NCBI RefSeq assembly: GCF_002575655.3
Contig: NC_053039.3
Location: forward strand, 380,533,633-380,597,632
Direction of reading: 5' to 3'
DNA length: 64,000 nt
Source: Aegilops tauschii subsp. strangulata
Taxonomy: Eukaryota > Streptophyta > Magnoliopsida > Poales > Poaceae
Shown here: in pieces, positions 34,352 through 45,810 of the stretch
How positions within the stretch are numbered: position 1 is the first letter of the stretch
Layout of the letters: each line of letters starts with the position of its first letter
Notes under the pieces: generated by a model
What the model was told of the DNA's origin: nothing
Seen by the model: the letters and a program-made list of their open reading frames with translations, nothing else
Databases searched by the model: none
Made by a program: the position numbers and the translations under genes

Positions 34352-35942
34352 TGATACGTCTCCAACGTATCTATAATTTTTGATTGTTCCATGCTATATT
34401 ATATTCTGTTTTGGACATTATTGGGCTTTATTATACACTTTTATATTATTTTTGGGACTAACCTATTAACCGGAGGCCCAGCCCAGAATTGCTGTTTTTT
34501 TGCCTATTTTAGAGTTTCGCAGAAAAAGAATATCAAACGGAGTCCAAACGGAATGAAACCTTCATGAACGTGATTTTCAGAATGAACGTGATCCAAAGGA
34601 CTTGGACCCTACGTCAAGACTTCAACCAGGAAGCCACGAGGTAGGGGGGCGCGCCTACCCCCCCCCCCCCCAGGCGCGCCCTCCACCCTCATGGGCCCCA
34701 CGTTGCTCCACCGATGTACTCCTTCCTCCTATATATTCCTATGTACCCCCAAACTACCAGATCCGGAGCCAAAAACCTAATTCCACCGCCGCAACCTTCT
34801 GTACCCGTGAGATCCCATCTTGGGGCCTGTTCCGGAGCTCCACCGGAGGGGGCATTGATCACGGAGGGCTTCTACATCAACACCATAGCCTCTCCGATGA
34901 AGTGTGAGTAGTTTACCTCAGACCTTCGGGTCCATAGTTATTAGCTAGATGGCTTCTTCTCTCTTTTTGGATCTCAATACAATGTTCTCCCCCTCTCTTG
35001 TGGAGATCTATTCGATGTAATCTTCTTTTGCGGTGTGTTTGTTGAGACCGATGAATTGTGGGTTTATGATCAAGTTTATCTATGAACAATATTTGAATCT
35101 TCTGAATTCTTTTATGTATGATTGGTTATCTTTGCAAGTCTCTTCGAATTATCAGTTTGGTTTGGCCTACTAGATTGATCTTTCTTGCAATGGGAGAAGT
35201 GCTTAGCTTTGGGTTCAATCTTGCGGTGTCCTTTCCCAGTGACAGTAGGGGCATCAAGGCACGTATTGTATTGTTGCCATCGAGGATAACAAGATGGGGT
35301 TTATATCATATTGCATGAGTTTATCCCTCTACATCATGTCATCTTGCTTAAAGCGTTACTCTGTTCTTATGAACTTAATACTCTAGATGCATGATGGATA
35401 GCGGTCGATGTGTGGAGTAATAGTAGTAGATGCAGGCAGGAGTCGGTCTACTTGTCTCGGACGTGATGCCTATATACATGATCATACCTAGATATTCTCA
35501 TAACTATGCTCAATTATGTCAATTGCTCAACAGTAATTTGTTCACCCACCGTAAATACTTATGCTCTTGAGAGAAGCCACTAGTGAAACCTATGGCCCCC
35601 GGGTCTATTTTCCATCATATTAATCTCCCGACAACGGGCTATTTCTGGCGCCGTTTTTATTTTACTTTCTTTACTTTGCATCTTTATCATAAAAATACCA
35701 AAAATATTATCCTATCATATCTATCAGATCTCACTCTCGTAAGTGACCGTGTAGGGCTTGACAACCCCTTATCGCGTTGGTTGCGAGGATTTATTTGTTT
35801 GTGTAGGTGCGAGGGACTCGTGCGTGGCCTCCTACTGGATTGATACCTTGGTTCTCAAAAACTGAGGGAAATACTTACGCTACTTTGCTGCATCACCCTT
35901 TCCTCTTCAAGGGAAAACCAACGTAGTGCTCAAGAGGTAGCA
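34352..35942 (+). repeat. 3' LTR of element A (1591 bp)
   Basis: Starts TGATACGTCTCC, ends GAGGTAGCA, then GGGAC. It includes a C-tract near 34660 and a TCCTATATATTCC box near 34726, a plausible LTR TATA box. Confidence 0.9.
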
Positions 35943-35947
35943 GGGAC

Positions 35948-36060
35948 ACGCATCAATTGGCCCGTTGTACATCGAGGGTAGGTTCGTAACTTCATCCAAG
36001 CGCGCCTTCTCCTCGGCCGAAATGACATGTGCCGAATAATTCATAAACCATGGTCTGCAA
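35948..36060. other. Host sequence flanking element A
   Basis: Unique-looking sequence joining 16869 when A is excised. Non-coding. Confidence 0.4.
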
Positions 36061-36335
36061 AACACCCTCTCCCCGCCCGAAATAGCTCGCGCCCACTATT
36101 TCAAAACACGCTCTCCTTGCCCGAAATCGCGCGTGCCCACTATATTTCAAAACATGCCCTCCTCGCCCGAAATCGCTCGCGCCCACTATATTTCAAAACA
36201 CGCCTTTCTCGCCCGAAATTGCTCGCGCCCAGTATATTTTAAAACACGCCCTCCTCGCCTGAAATCGCTCGTGCCCAGTATATTTCAAAACACGCCCTCC
36301 TCGCCCGAAATCGGTTGCGCCCACTATTTGGGAGA
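36061..36335. repeat. 45-bp minisatellite, about six copies
   Basis: Unit CGCCCGAAATCGCTCGCGCC plus CACTATATTTCAAAACACGCCCTCCT, 45 bp, repeated about six times with a few substitutions each. The open frames across it are the repeat translated in register. It lies immediately upstream of the CG-rich possible gene start at 36.4 kb. Confidence 0.85.
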
Positions 36336-37218
36336 AGCAAAGTTACTCTACTATCCCCAACCCTCGGTACACAGACCCAAGCCGAGAATCCTAAAGGCAG
36401 GGGTATAACTGTAACCCCCCCCCCCACATTTCAGACAAATGCGTCTGTAAGACATGGTTCCCCCTCCAAATTCCCCATTCATACCTCGTGGGCGCCAAAT
36501 CACCTTCTCCCCAGAAGCTCCCTTCTCCCGAGCCGCGAAACCTTAGCCCCTCCTCCATGGCGCCCCCACCGCACCAAATTCACAGCCGCCCTCCTCTCTA
36601 ATCCCGGAGACGTTGTCCATTTGCCGTCGTGCACTGGGCCGTGTGCCTCTTACTCCATGCTGCCGGAGCTGCCTCGACGACGGTCGCGTGAACCGTACCA
36701 GAGCTGATTCACCCCCGTCGTTGGTCACAGCGCTGGAGTGGCTCCAACTTTGGACCCGTCCAGAGCCCCGGCGCTGCTTCCCCATAGCCGTTGACCATCG
36801 CGACATCTCTACTTCCCTGCCGCCGGTAGCCACCGCAACCGCACCGGCCTCACCGACTAGGCAGCTGGAGCTGCCTACTTCACCGGGCCACCAGATAGGT
36901 CACACCCTCATCTCAAGTCACTTTATTTAGGCGTCAGTTGTCTGAATTTTTATTCTGGGCCAATCGATTCCCAATGGGAAGCAGCACCCCTCGAGCCGGC
37001 GGAGCTCCTAGGCTGTCGGTTGGCTGGTGTCTAACGTAAGGGTGTGGGGGCACAAGTTTGCCGCGGAAGCAGCGCTTAGATGGCTATCTTAGAGTTGCGT
37101 GGGTTGAAGGTACTGCCGTAGCCGGATCTGGATGACAGCGAGTCTTTGTGGATTGGCCCGGGAGCGGTGCAACCACGGCAGTGTGGTGGGGCGGGAGCGG
37201 GGTTTTGGTCGGGGCCAC
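36336..37218 (+). pseudogene. 5' region of a possible host gene, split by element C
   Basis: After a GTATAACTGTAACCCCC stretch, the sequence becomes CG-rich (36470-36900) like a grass gene's promoter-proximal exon. There are only short open frames, and a possible weak donor (ATAG|GTCACA near 36898). The 3' end at 37214-37218 is GCCAC, the target duplication of C. The continuation at 47297 runs into a TTTAG|GTAACG donor at 47349. I read this as a 5' UTR exon or exons; coding content is unproven. Confidence 0.35.
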
Positions 37219-38739
37219 TGATGACCCACAAGTATAGGGGATCTATCATAGTCCTTTCGATAAGTAAGATTGTCGAACCCAACGAGGAGAGGAAGGAAAT
37301 GATAAGCGGTTTTCAGCAAGGTATTCTCTCCAAGCACTAAAATTATCGGTAACAGATAGTTTTGTGATAAGGCAATTGGCAACAAGTAACAAGTAACAAG
37401 CGTAAATAAGGTGCAGCAAGGTGGCCCAATCCTTTTGTAGCAAAGGACAAGCCTGGACAAACTCTTATATGAAGGAAAACGCTCCCGAGGACACATGGGA
37501 ATTATCGTCAAGCTAGTTTTCATCACGGTCATATGATTCGCGTTCGGTACTTTGATAATTTGATATGTGGGTGGACCGGTGCTTGGGTGCTGTCCTTACT
37601 TGGACAAGCATCCCACTTATGATTAACCCCTATTGCAAGCATCCGCAACTACAAAATAAGTATTAAGGTAAACCTAACCATAGCATGAAACATATGGATC
37701 CAAATCAGCCCCTTACGAAGCAACACATAAACTAGGGTTTAAGCTTCTGTCACTCTAGCAACCCATCATCTACTTATTACTTCCCAATGCCTTCCTCTAG
37801 GCCCAAACAATGGTGAAGTGCCATGTAGTCGACGTTCACATAACACCACTAGAGGAGAGACAACATACATCTCATCAAAATATCGAACGACTACCAAATT
37901 CACATGACTACTAATAGCAAGACTTCTCCCATGTCCTCAGGAACAAACGTAACTACTCACAAATCATATTCATGTTCATAATCAGAGGGGTATTAATATG
38001 CATAATGGATCTGAACATATGATCTTCCACCAAATAAACCAACTAGCATCAACTACAAGGAGTAATCAACACTACTAGGAACCCACGGGTACCAATCTGA
38101 GGCTCTGGGACAAAGATTGGATACAAGAGATGACTAGGGTTTGAGAGGAGATGGTGCTGGTGAAGATGTTGATGGAGATTGACCCCCTCCCGATGAGAGG
38201 ATCGTTGGTGATGACGATGGTGATGATTTCCCCCTCCCGGAGGGAAGTTTCCCTGGCAGAACAGCTCTGCCGGAGCCCTAGATTGGTTCCGCCAAGGTTC
38301 CGCCTCGTAGCGGCGGAGTTTCTTCCCGAAAGCTTTCTTATAATTTTTTTCTCGGACGAAAGACTTCATATAGCAGAAAATGGGCACCGGAGGGCCACCA
38401 GGGGGCCCACGAGGCAGGGGGCGCGCCCAGGGGGTAGGGCGCGCCCCCCACCCTCGTGGCCAGGGTGTGGGCCCCCTCTGGTATTTTCTTCGCTTAGTAT
38501 TTTTTATTATTTCCAAAAATAACTTCCGTGGAGTTTCTGTACTTTTGGAGTTGTGCAGAATAGGTCTCTAATATTTGCTCCTTTTCCAGCCCAGAATTCC
38601 AGCTGCCGGCATTCTCCCTCTTCATGTAAACCTTCTAAAATAAGAGAGAATAGGCATAATTATTGTGACATAATGCATAATAATAGTCCACAATGCAATA
38701 AATATCGATATAAAAGCATGATGCAAAATGGACGTATCA
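37219..38739 (-). repeat. 3' LTR of element C
   Basis: 1521 bp. It differs from the 5' LTR by scattered substitutions and small indels (for example extra sequence near 37602 and near 38420). Confidence 0.9.
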
Positions 38740-38756
38740 ACTCCCCCAAACTTAGA
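38740..38756 (-). other. Polypurine tract of C
   Basis: Minus strand reads AAGTTTGGGGGAGT immediately before the 3' LTR. Confidence 0.75.
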
Positions 38757-40304
38757 CCTCGCTTGTCCTCGAGCGAAAGCCGATAACGATAAATATGTCC
38801 ACATGTTTAGAGGTAGAGGTATCGATAAAATACAATACGGACATCAAGGCATCATGATCATTCTTATAACAGCAACATATATAGATATTGTCATATTATT
38901 TCTTATGCTAAAGTAACAATCTATTCACATCGTTAAGTATGAATCAGAAACTTCATTGAGAACTAACAAACTATAATCTCAGTCAATGAAACAATTGCAA
39001 TTTATCATAACATCGGAAAGAGTCAATATAAAAGCTTTTCAGCAAGTCCACATACTCAACTATCATTTAGTCTTTCACAATTGCTAACACTCACGCAATA
39101 CTTGTGGTTACGGAGTTTTAATCGGACACAGAGAAAGATAGGGGCTTATAGTTTCGCATCCCAACCTTTTACCTCAAGGGTAATGTCAACAATGATAGTT
39201 CATGCTAACTTACATCCAATTGGATATATATATATATATCAGGATCTTTCCAACACAATGTGCTTGCCAAAGGATAAAATGTAAAAAGGAAAGGTGAAGA
39301 TCACTGTGACTCTTGCATAAGGTAAAAGTACAAGATAGGCCCTTCGCAGAGGGAAGCAGAGGTTGTCATGCGCTTTCATGGTTGGATGCACGAAATCTTA
39401 ATGCAAAAGAACGTCACTTTATATTGCCACTTGTGATATGGACCTTTGTTATGCAGTCCATCGCTTTTATTTCTTCCACATCACAAGATCGTATAAAGCT
39501 TTTTTCTCCACACTAATAAATCATACATATTTAGAGGGAAAAAATTATTGCTTGCACCGATGACAACTTACTTGAAGGATGTTACTCAATCCATAGGTAG
39601 ATATGGTGGACTCTCATGGCAAAACTGGGTTTAAGGGTGTTTGGAAGCACAAGTAGTATCTCTACTTGGTGCAAAGAATTTGGCTAGCATGACGGAGAAA
39701 GGCAAGCTCAACATGTTGGATGATCCATGACAATATACTTTATTTCAGATGTAAGAAAACATAACCCATTATGTTGTCTTCCTTGTCCAAAATCAACTCT
39801 TTAGCATGTCATATTTTAATGAGTGCTCACAATCATAAAAGATGTCCAAGATAGTATATTTATATGTGAAGCCTCTCTTTCTTTATTACTCCTACTTCCT
39901 AATAATTGCAACGATGACCAAAGCTATGTTTGTCAACTCTCAACAATTTTTAATCATCATACTATTTATATGTGAAGTCATTACTCTCTATAAGATCAAT
40001 ATGATCTCTTTGTTTCTTTTTATTCTTTCTTTTTCTTTTATTCCCTCAAGATCATAGCAAGATAATCAAGCCCTTGACTCAACACTAATCTTTATTATAT
40101 AGCTCATGGACTCGATTACATAAGGGGATCATAAAGCAAAACTCAAAACTAGATCATACCAAAAACTTTATTCTACTAGATCAAGATATTACTAAAAAGG
40201 ATCGAACTAAGAAAATGGTAAAGATAGGAGTGTGATGGTGATACGATACTGGGCACCTCCCCCAAGCTTGGCAGTTGCCAAGGGGAGTGCCCATACCCAT
40301 ATGA
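38757..40304 (-). other. Non-coding 3' domain of element C
   Basis: No supported gene. A hairpin-forming PPT-like string (minus strand TTGGCAACTGCCAAGCTTGGGGGAGG, 40255-40282) lies at its upstream end, comparable to those of A, D and E. Confidence 0.6.
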
Positions 40305-40670
40305 TTATATCTCCTTTGCTGGTGAAGAAGATGGTGGTGATGATGGATAGTCGCACATCGAGCGTAGCAGATCTTCCAGCTTACGGATAATGCCCTTGAG
40401 TGCGACAATGTGCTCCTTCAACAAAATATTTTCACATGTGAGATACTTGTTTTGTATACGAGCTAACTCAATCATCTTGAAAGCTTCAATCTCAGTTGGG
40501 GTAAAGAGAGGTGGAAGGATTGCTTCTTCTGCTGCTGCTGGAGCCTGATCCTCCATGGTCTTCTTGATCCCATCATCCTTGTTGATCTCCCCGGGTTCTT
40601 CTCTCTTCAGCTCTATCTTCATTAGCCAAGCATCGTTGCCCTCATTGTTGGAGGAGGGGGACGACATGAT
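40305..40670 (-). CDS. Extra ORF downstream of integrase in element C
   Basis: About 121 codons from MSSPSSNNEGND (an in-frame ATG five codons upstream also exists, 40685). The middle (about residues 50-105) is Glu/Leu/Ile/Lys-rich with heptad-like spacing, suggesting a coiled coil, and the C-terminus is Ser/Pro-rich. There is no signal peptide or membrane helix, so it does not look like an envelope protein, although it sits where Athila elements carry their env-like ORF. Function unknown. It is intact while the pol genes are broken. Confidence 0.55.
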   Translation of the reverse strand: MMSSPSSNNEGNDAWLMKIELKREEPGEINKDDGIKKTMEDQAPAAAEEAILPPLFTPTEIEAFKMIELARIQNKYLTCENILLKEHIVALKGIIRKLEDLLRSMCDYPSSPPSSSPAKEI

Positions 40671-40981
40671 GCCTGGTCTTGACAACTCTGGCAGAAAACA
40701 GCTCGAAACAAAAACAGAGGATATTTGCGTGATACGAGGGTCAAAACCTCCGGGAGATTATAAAATGAATTTTTACTGACCGAAAGAAGTATCGTGCAAG
40801 AAAACGGAGTCCGGAGAGCGCACGAGGTGCCCACGAGGCAGGGGCGCGCCTCCTACCCTCGTGGAAGCCTCGTGCCCTTCCCGGATTGCTTCTTATTTTC
40901 CTATTTTCTTAAATATTCCAAAACGGATAAAAATTGCCATTAGAACTGTTTTGGAGTCGGTTTACTTACCGTACCACATAC

Positions 40982-42527
40982 CTATTCCTTTTCGGAATCT
41001 GAAACATTCTGGAAGGTGTCCCTTATGTATTCCTCCGGGGTTACGGTTTCAATAACATTAGTTTCAACATTTATGGGATTACCTGAGATATAATGTTTGA
41101 TTCTTTGACCGTTCACCACCTTCGGATTTGTGCCTTCGAAGTTGTTGATTTTTATGGCACCGGAACGATAGACCTCCTCGATAACGTAAGGACCTTCCCA
41201 TTTAGAGAGAAGTTTTCCTGCAAAAAATCTTAAACGAGAGTTGTATAGCAACACATAATCACCTACATTAAACTCACGCTTTTGTATCCTTTTGTCATGC
41301 CATGTTTTAACTTTTTTTAAACAACTTGGCATTCTCATAGGCTTGGGTTCTCCATTCATCAAGTGAGCTAATGTCAAATAACCTCTTCTCACCGGCAAGT
41401 TTGAAATCATAATTGAGCTCTTTAATGGCCCAATATGCCTTATGTTCTAGCTCGAGAGGTAAGTGGCATGCTTTTCCGTAAACCATTTTATACGGAGACA
41501 TACCCATAGGATTTTTATATGCAGTTCTATAGGCCCATAATGCATCATCAAGTTTCTTGGACCAATTCTTCCTAGATCTATTAACAGTCTTTTGCAAAAT
41601 TAATTTGAGCTCTCTATTACTCAATTCTACTTGACCACTAGACTGTGGGTGATACGGAGATGCAATTCTATGATTAACATCATACTTAGCAAGCATTTTA
41701 CGAAAGGCACCATGAATAAAATGTGAACCACCATCAGTCATTAAATATCTAGGGACTCCAAACCTCGGAAAAATAACTTCTTTAAGCATCTTAATAGAGG
41801 TGTTATGAGCAGCACTACTAGTTGGAATAGCTTCTACCCACTTAGTAACGTAATCAACAGCAACTAAAATATGTGTATACCCATTAGAGGAAGGAAAAGG
41901 TCCAATATAATCGAATCCCCAAACGTCAAATGGTTCAATAACAAGTGAATAATTCATACGCATTTCCCGACGTCGACTAATATTACCAATTCTTTGACAT
42001 TCATCACAAGACAAGACAAACTTACGGGCATCCTTGAAAAGAGTAGGCCAATAAAAACCGGATTGCAATACCTTATGTGCAGTTCTATCTCCAGCGTGGT
42101 GCCCTCCATAAGCCTCGGAGTGACACTTGCGTAGGATCTGTTCCTGTTCATGCTCAGGTACACAACCTCTAATAACACCATCTACTTCTTCTATATAAAG
42201 ATGTGGGTCATCCCAAAAGTAATGTCTCAAATCATAGAAAAACTTTTTCTTCTGCTGGTATGTGAAACTAGGTGGTATGAATTTAGCAACAATGTAATTG
42301 GCATAATCAGCATACTATGGAGCAGTACAAGAAGCATTGATGACAGCTAATTGTTCATCAGGAAAGCTATCATCAATAGGTAGTGGGTCATCAAGAACAT
42401 TCTCTAACCTAGACAAGTTATCTGCAACGGGGTTCTCAGCCCCCTTTCTATCAATAATATGTAAATCAAATTCTTGTAGCAAGAGAACCCATCTAATAAG
42501 TCTAGGTTTGGCATCTTTCTTTTCCAT
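40982..42527 (-). pseudogene. RNase H end and integrase of element C
   Basis: 42527-42315 carries the RNase H to integrase link (DRKGAENPVADNLSRL) and stops early. 42230-41307 is integrase, which joins element cDNA to host DNA. It has a zinc-binding region (HHAGDRTAH... CDECQRIG), a core with D in WGFDYIGPF, D in MTDGGSHF and E in SGQVELSNRE, and the Athila-type GKACHLPLELEHKAYWA string. 41410-40982 continues the C-terminal domain (EGPYVIEEVY) in another frame and stops at 40982. Breaks: a stop near 42315, lost continuity near 42230-42315 and a frameshift near 41310-41340. Confidence 0.85.
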
Positions 42528-42616
42528 AAGGTATTTAATAGCAGCATGATCAGTGTGAATAGTTACTTTGGAATCAACAATATAAGGTCTGAACTTATCA
42601 CAAGCAAAAACAATTG

Positions 42617-44342
42617 CTAAAAATTCTTTTTCAGTAGTAGATAATTTCTCTGGGCATTGTCTAGAGTTTTACTAGCATATTGAATAACATTTAATTTCTT
42701 ATCAACCCTTTGCCCTAGAACAGCACCTACAGCATAATCACTAGCATCACACATAATTTCAAAGGGTAAATTCCAATCAGGTGGCTGAACGATAGGTGCA
42801 GAAATCAAAGCTTTCTTAAGTATTTCAAATGCTTCTACACAATCATCATCAAAGACAAAAGGAATATCTTTTTGTAATAGATTAGTCAGAGGCCGAGAAA
42901 TTTTTGACAAGTCCTTGATGAACCTCCTATAGAAACCGGCATGACCAAGGAAACTTCTTATACCTTTGATGTCCTTAGGACACGGCATCTTTTCAATAGC
43001 ATCAACTTTAGCTTTATCAACTTCAATGCCTCTTTCAGAAATTTTATGCCCCAAGACGATGCCTTCATTAACCATAAAGTGGCACTTCTCCCAATTCAAG
43101 ACAAGGTTAGTTTCTTCACATCTCTGCAAAACTCGATCAAGGTTGCTCAAGCATCATCAAAAGAGGATCCATCAACGGAGAAAACATCCATGAAAACCTC
43201 ACAAATATTTTCACAAAAAGTCAGAGAATATAGCCATCATGCATCTTTGAAAGGTAGCAGGTGCATTACATAAACCAAAAGGCATACGTCCATAAGCAAA
43301 AGTACCGAAAGGGCAAGTAAAAGTGGTCTTTGCTTGATCATCAGCTGACACAGGTATTTGAGAGAAACCAGGATAACCATCTCGAAAGCAAAAATGTGTA
43401 TGTTTGGATAATCTTTCTAGCATTTGATCAATGAAAGGCAAATGGTAATTATCTTTTTTAGTAGCTTTATTTAGTTTGCGGAAATCAATTACCATCCTAT
43501 AACCTGTAATAATTCTTTGCAGGATCAATTCATCTTTATCATTAGGAACGATAGTAATACCTCCCTTCTTGGGGACACAATGGACAGGACTTACCCACTG
43601 ACTATCAGCAACGGGATAAATTATACCTGCCTCAAGGAGCTTTAGTATTTCCTTTCTTACCACTTCTTTCATCTTAGGATTCAGCTGTTGGTGATCAATA
43701 ACTGGTTTGGCGTCTTTCTCCAGATTTATTTTGTTTTGACATAGAGTGGGACTAATGCCCTTAAGATCATCAAGAGTATATCCAATAGCAGCACGGTGCT
43801 TCTTCAGAGTTTTCAATAATTTCTCTTCCTCCTTCTCTGAAAGGTTAGCACTAATAATAACAGGATATATCTTCTTTTCATCAAGATAAGCATATTTAAG
43901 AGTATCAGGTAATGGTTTAAGGTCAAACACGGGATCACCCTTGGGTGGAGGAGGATCCCCTAGGATTTCAACAGGCAGGTTGTGTTTCAGAATAGGTCCC
44001 TGTTTAAAGTTCATCTATTTCCCTTCTTTCGTTCATAAACATATCATTTTCATGGTCTAGCAAATATTGTTCTAAAGGATCATTAGGAGACACAGCAATA
44101 GAAGCAAGACCAATAATTTCATCCTTGCTAGGTAGTTCCTCATCACAGGGTTGTCTACAAAATTTAGAAAAATTAAACTCATGAGACATATCACCCAAAC
44201 CGATAGTAACAACATCCTTTTCGCAGTCTATCTTAGCATTAACAGTATTCAAGAAGGGTCGACCAAATATAATGGGACAAATGCTATCTTGTGGGGAACC
44301 AAGAACAAGAAAATCAGCAGGATATTTAGCTTTCCCACACAA
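42617..44342 (-). pseudogene. Protease and reverse transcriptase of element C, active-site mutant
   Basis: 44342-44004 is the end of the protease (CPIIFGRPFLNT). 44014-43211 is the RT N-terminal half (VPKKGG, YRMVIDFRKLNKAT, FCFRDGYPGFSQIPV). 43150-42617 is the RT thumb and RNase H start (GHAGFYRRFIKDLSKI, MCDASDYAVGAVLG). Between the last two, near 43140-43230, a 1-nt insertion and a later 1-nt deletion shift the frame. In the shifted part the catalytic FMDD reads FMDV, so the second aspartate is lost. The motif A context also reads FRDGYPG where FLDGYSG is usual. The enzyme is therefore dead. Confidence 0.85.
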
Positions 44343-44449
44343 ACTTCAACATCTCTAACAATCCCAATTGGTGAAATAGTATCTCTATTGGTAGGCTTAA
44401 TGGTGACATCAATTTCTTCTAACTCAGCGGGTGTAATATCATGCATAAT

Positions 44450-45704
44450 TTATTGATATAAAGAAATAGGTATTGCACTAGCACTAGAACCCATATCACA
44501 TAAGCCATGATAACAATGATCTCCTATTTTAACAGAAATAACAGGCATGCCTACCATAGGTCTATGTTTATCTTTAGCACCAGGTTTAGCAATCCTAGCA
44601 GACTCATCACAGAAGTAAATAACATGCCCATCAATATTATCGGCCAAGAGATCTTTAACAATAGCAATATTAGGTTCAACTTTGACTTGCTCAGGAGGTG
44701 TATAAGTTCTAATATTACTTTTATGAACCACAGTTGAAGCTTTAGCATGATCCTTTATCCTAACAGGAAAAGGTGGTTTCTCAACATAAGCAATAGGAAC
44801 AATGGGATCATTATAAGTGATAGTCTTTTCTTCAACTTTAATAGGTTCAACTACTTTTACTTCTATGAGAGGATGATATTTAAACCACTTCTCCTTAGGG
44901 AGATCAACATGAGTAGCAAAGGATTCACAAAAAGAAGCTACTATCTCAGAGTCAAGTCCATATTTAGTGCTAAATTTACGGAAAACATCGGTATCCATCA
45001 AAGATTTAACACAGTCAAACTTAGGTGTTATACCTGACTCCTTACCTTCGTCAAGATCCCAATCTTCAGAGTTGCGTTTAATTCTTTCCAATAAATCCCA
45101 TTTGAATTCAATAGTCTTCATCATAAAAGAACCAGTACAAGAAGTATCGAGCATGGAGCGATTGTTGTCAGAAAGCCGAGCATAAAAAATTTTGAATAAC
45201 CATTTCTCTTGAGAGCTCATGATTGGGGCATGAATATAACATTGACTTAAGCCTTCCCCAAGCTTGAGCGATGCTTTCTCCTTTGCGAGGCCAGAAATTA
45301 TATATATAATTACGATCATGATGAACAAGATGCATAGGATAAAACTTCTGATGAAATTCCAATTTCAATCATTTGTAGTCCCAAGATCCCATATCATCAC
45401 ATAGCCTATACCATGTCAATGCATCTCCCTTCAAACATAAAGGGAAGACCTTCTTCTTGATAACATCATCGGGCATACCTGCAAGCTTAAATAATCCACA
45501 AACTTCATCCACATAGATTAAGTGTAAATCGGGATGCAATGTTCCATCTCCTGCAAAAGGATTAGCTAGCAGTTTCTCTATCATAACCGAAGGAATTTCA
45601 AAGTAAACATTTTCAGTAGGTTCAGTAGGTTGAGGAGCAACTATTTGCTCTACTGATCGGGGTGAAGATACCCCGAACAAGCCCCTCGAAGGATTACTTT
45701 CCAT
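44450..45704 (-). pseudogene. gag and protease start of element C
   Basis: Starts MESNPSRGLFGVSSPRS at 45704, followed by a gag domain (VFPLCLKGDALTWY, QAWGRLKSMLYSCPNHEL). A TGA at 45369-45371 (in the place of a Trp codon) and a frameshift near 45200-45300 interrupt it. The frame 45328-44450 carries the gag C-terminus and the protease start (CYHGLCDMGSSASAIP) and stops at 44450. Confidence 0.82.
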
Positions 45705-45780
45705 AGTAACAAGTGACAGTAAATTTCAGCACACTATATAAATTTTTCCTTACCAAATTCCACCTACCAAAGGCGCTTCA

Positions 45781-45799
45781 CTCCCCGGCAACGGCGCCA
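45781..45799 (-). other. Primer binding site of C
   Basis: Minus strand TGGCGCCGTTGCCGGGGAG, 11 bases from the 5' LTR end. Confidence 0.8.
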
Positions 45800-45810
45800 G
45801 AAAAGAGTCT

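Larger units (their letters stand above)
16870..35942 (+). mobile_element. Element A: non-autonomous Gypsy-type LTR retrotransposon, nested by B
   Basis: Flanked by perfect 5-bp duplications GGGAC (16865-16869, 35943-35947). The 5' LTR is 16870-18319 plus 29148-29284, split by element B; the 3' LTR is 34352-35942 (1591 bp). LTRs start TGATACGTCTCCAACGTATC and end AGGTAGCA. The interior (29285-34351) has a PBS, a broken gag-protease region and about 2.8 kb of non-coding sequence ending in a polypurine tract. Reverse transcriptase, RNase H and integrase are absent, so movement would require enzymes from another element. The PBS type and gag style place it near the Athila-like Gypsy group of Triticeae; family name not assigned. 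Confidence 0.92.

Noticed and set aside
36061..36427. Short direct repeats considered as a CRISPR array
   Set aside because: The 45-bp units are contiguous without unique spacers, and the genome is a plant; this is a minisatellite.
40305..40685. Envelope protein for the extra ORF of C
   Set aside because: No signal peptide, transmembrane helix or cysteine pattern; only the position is env-like.
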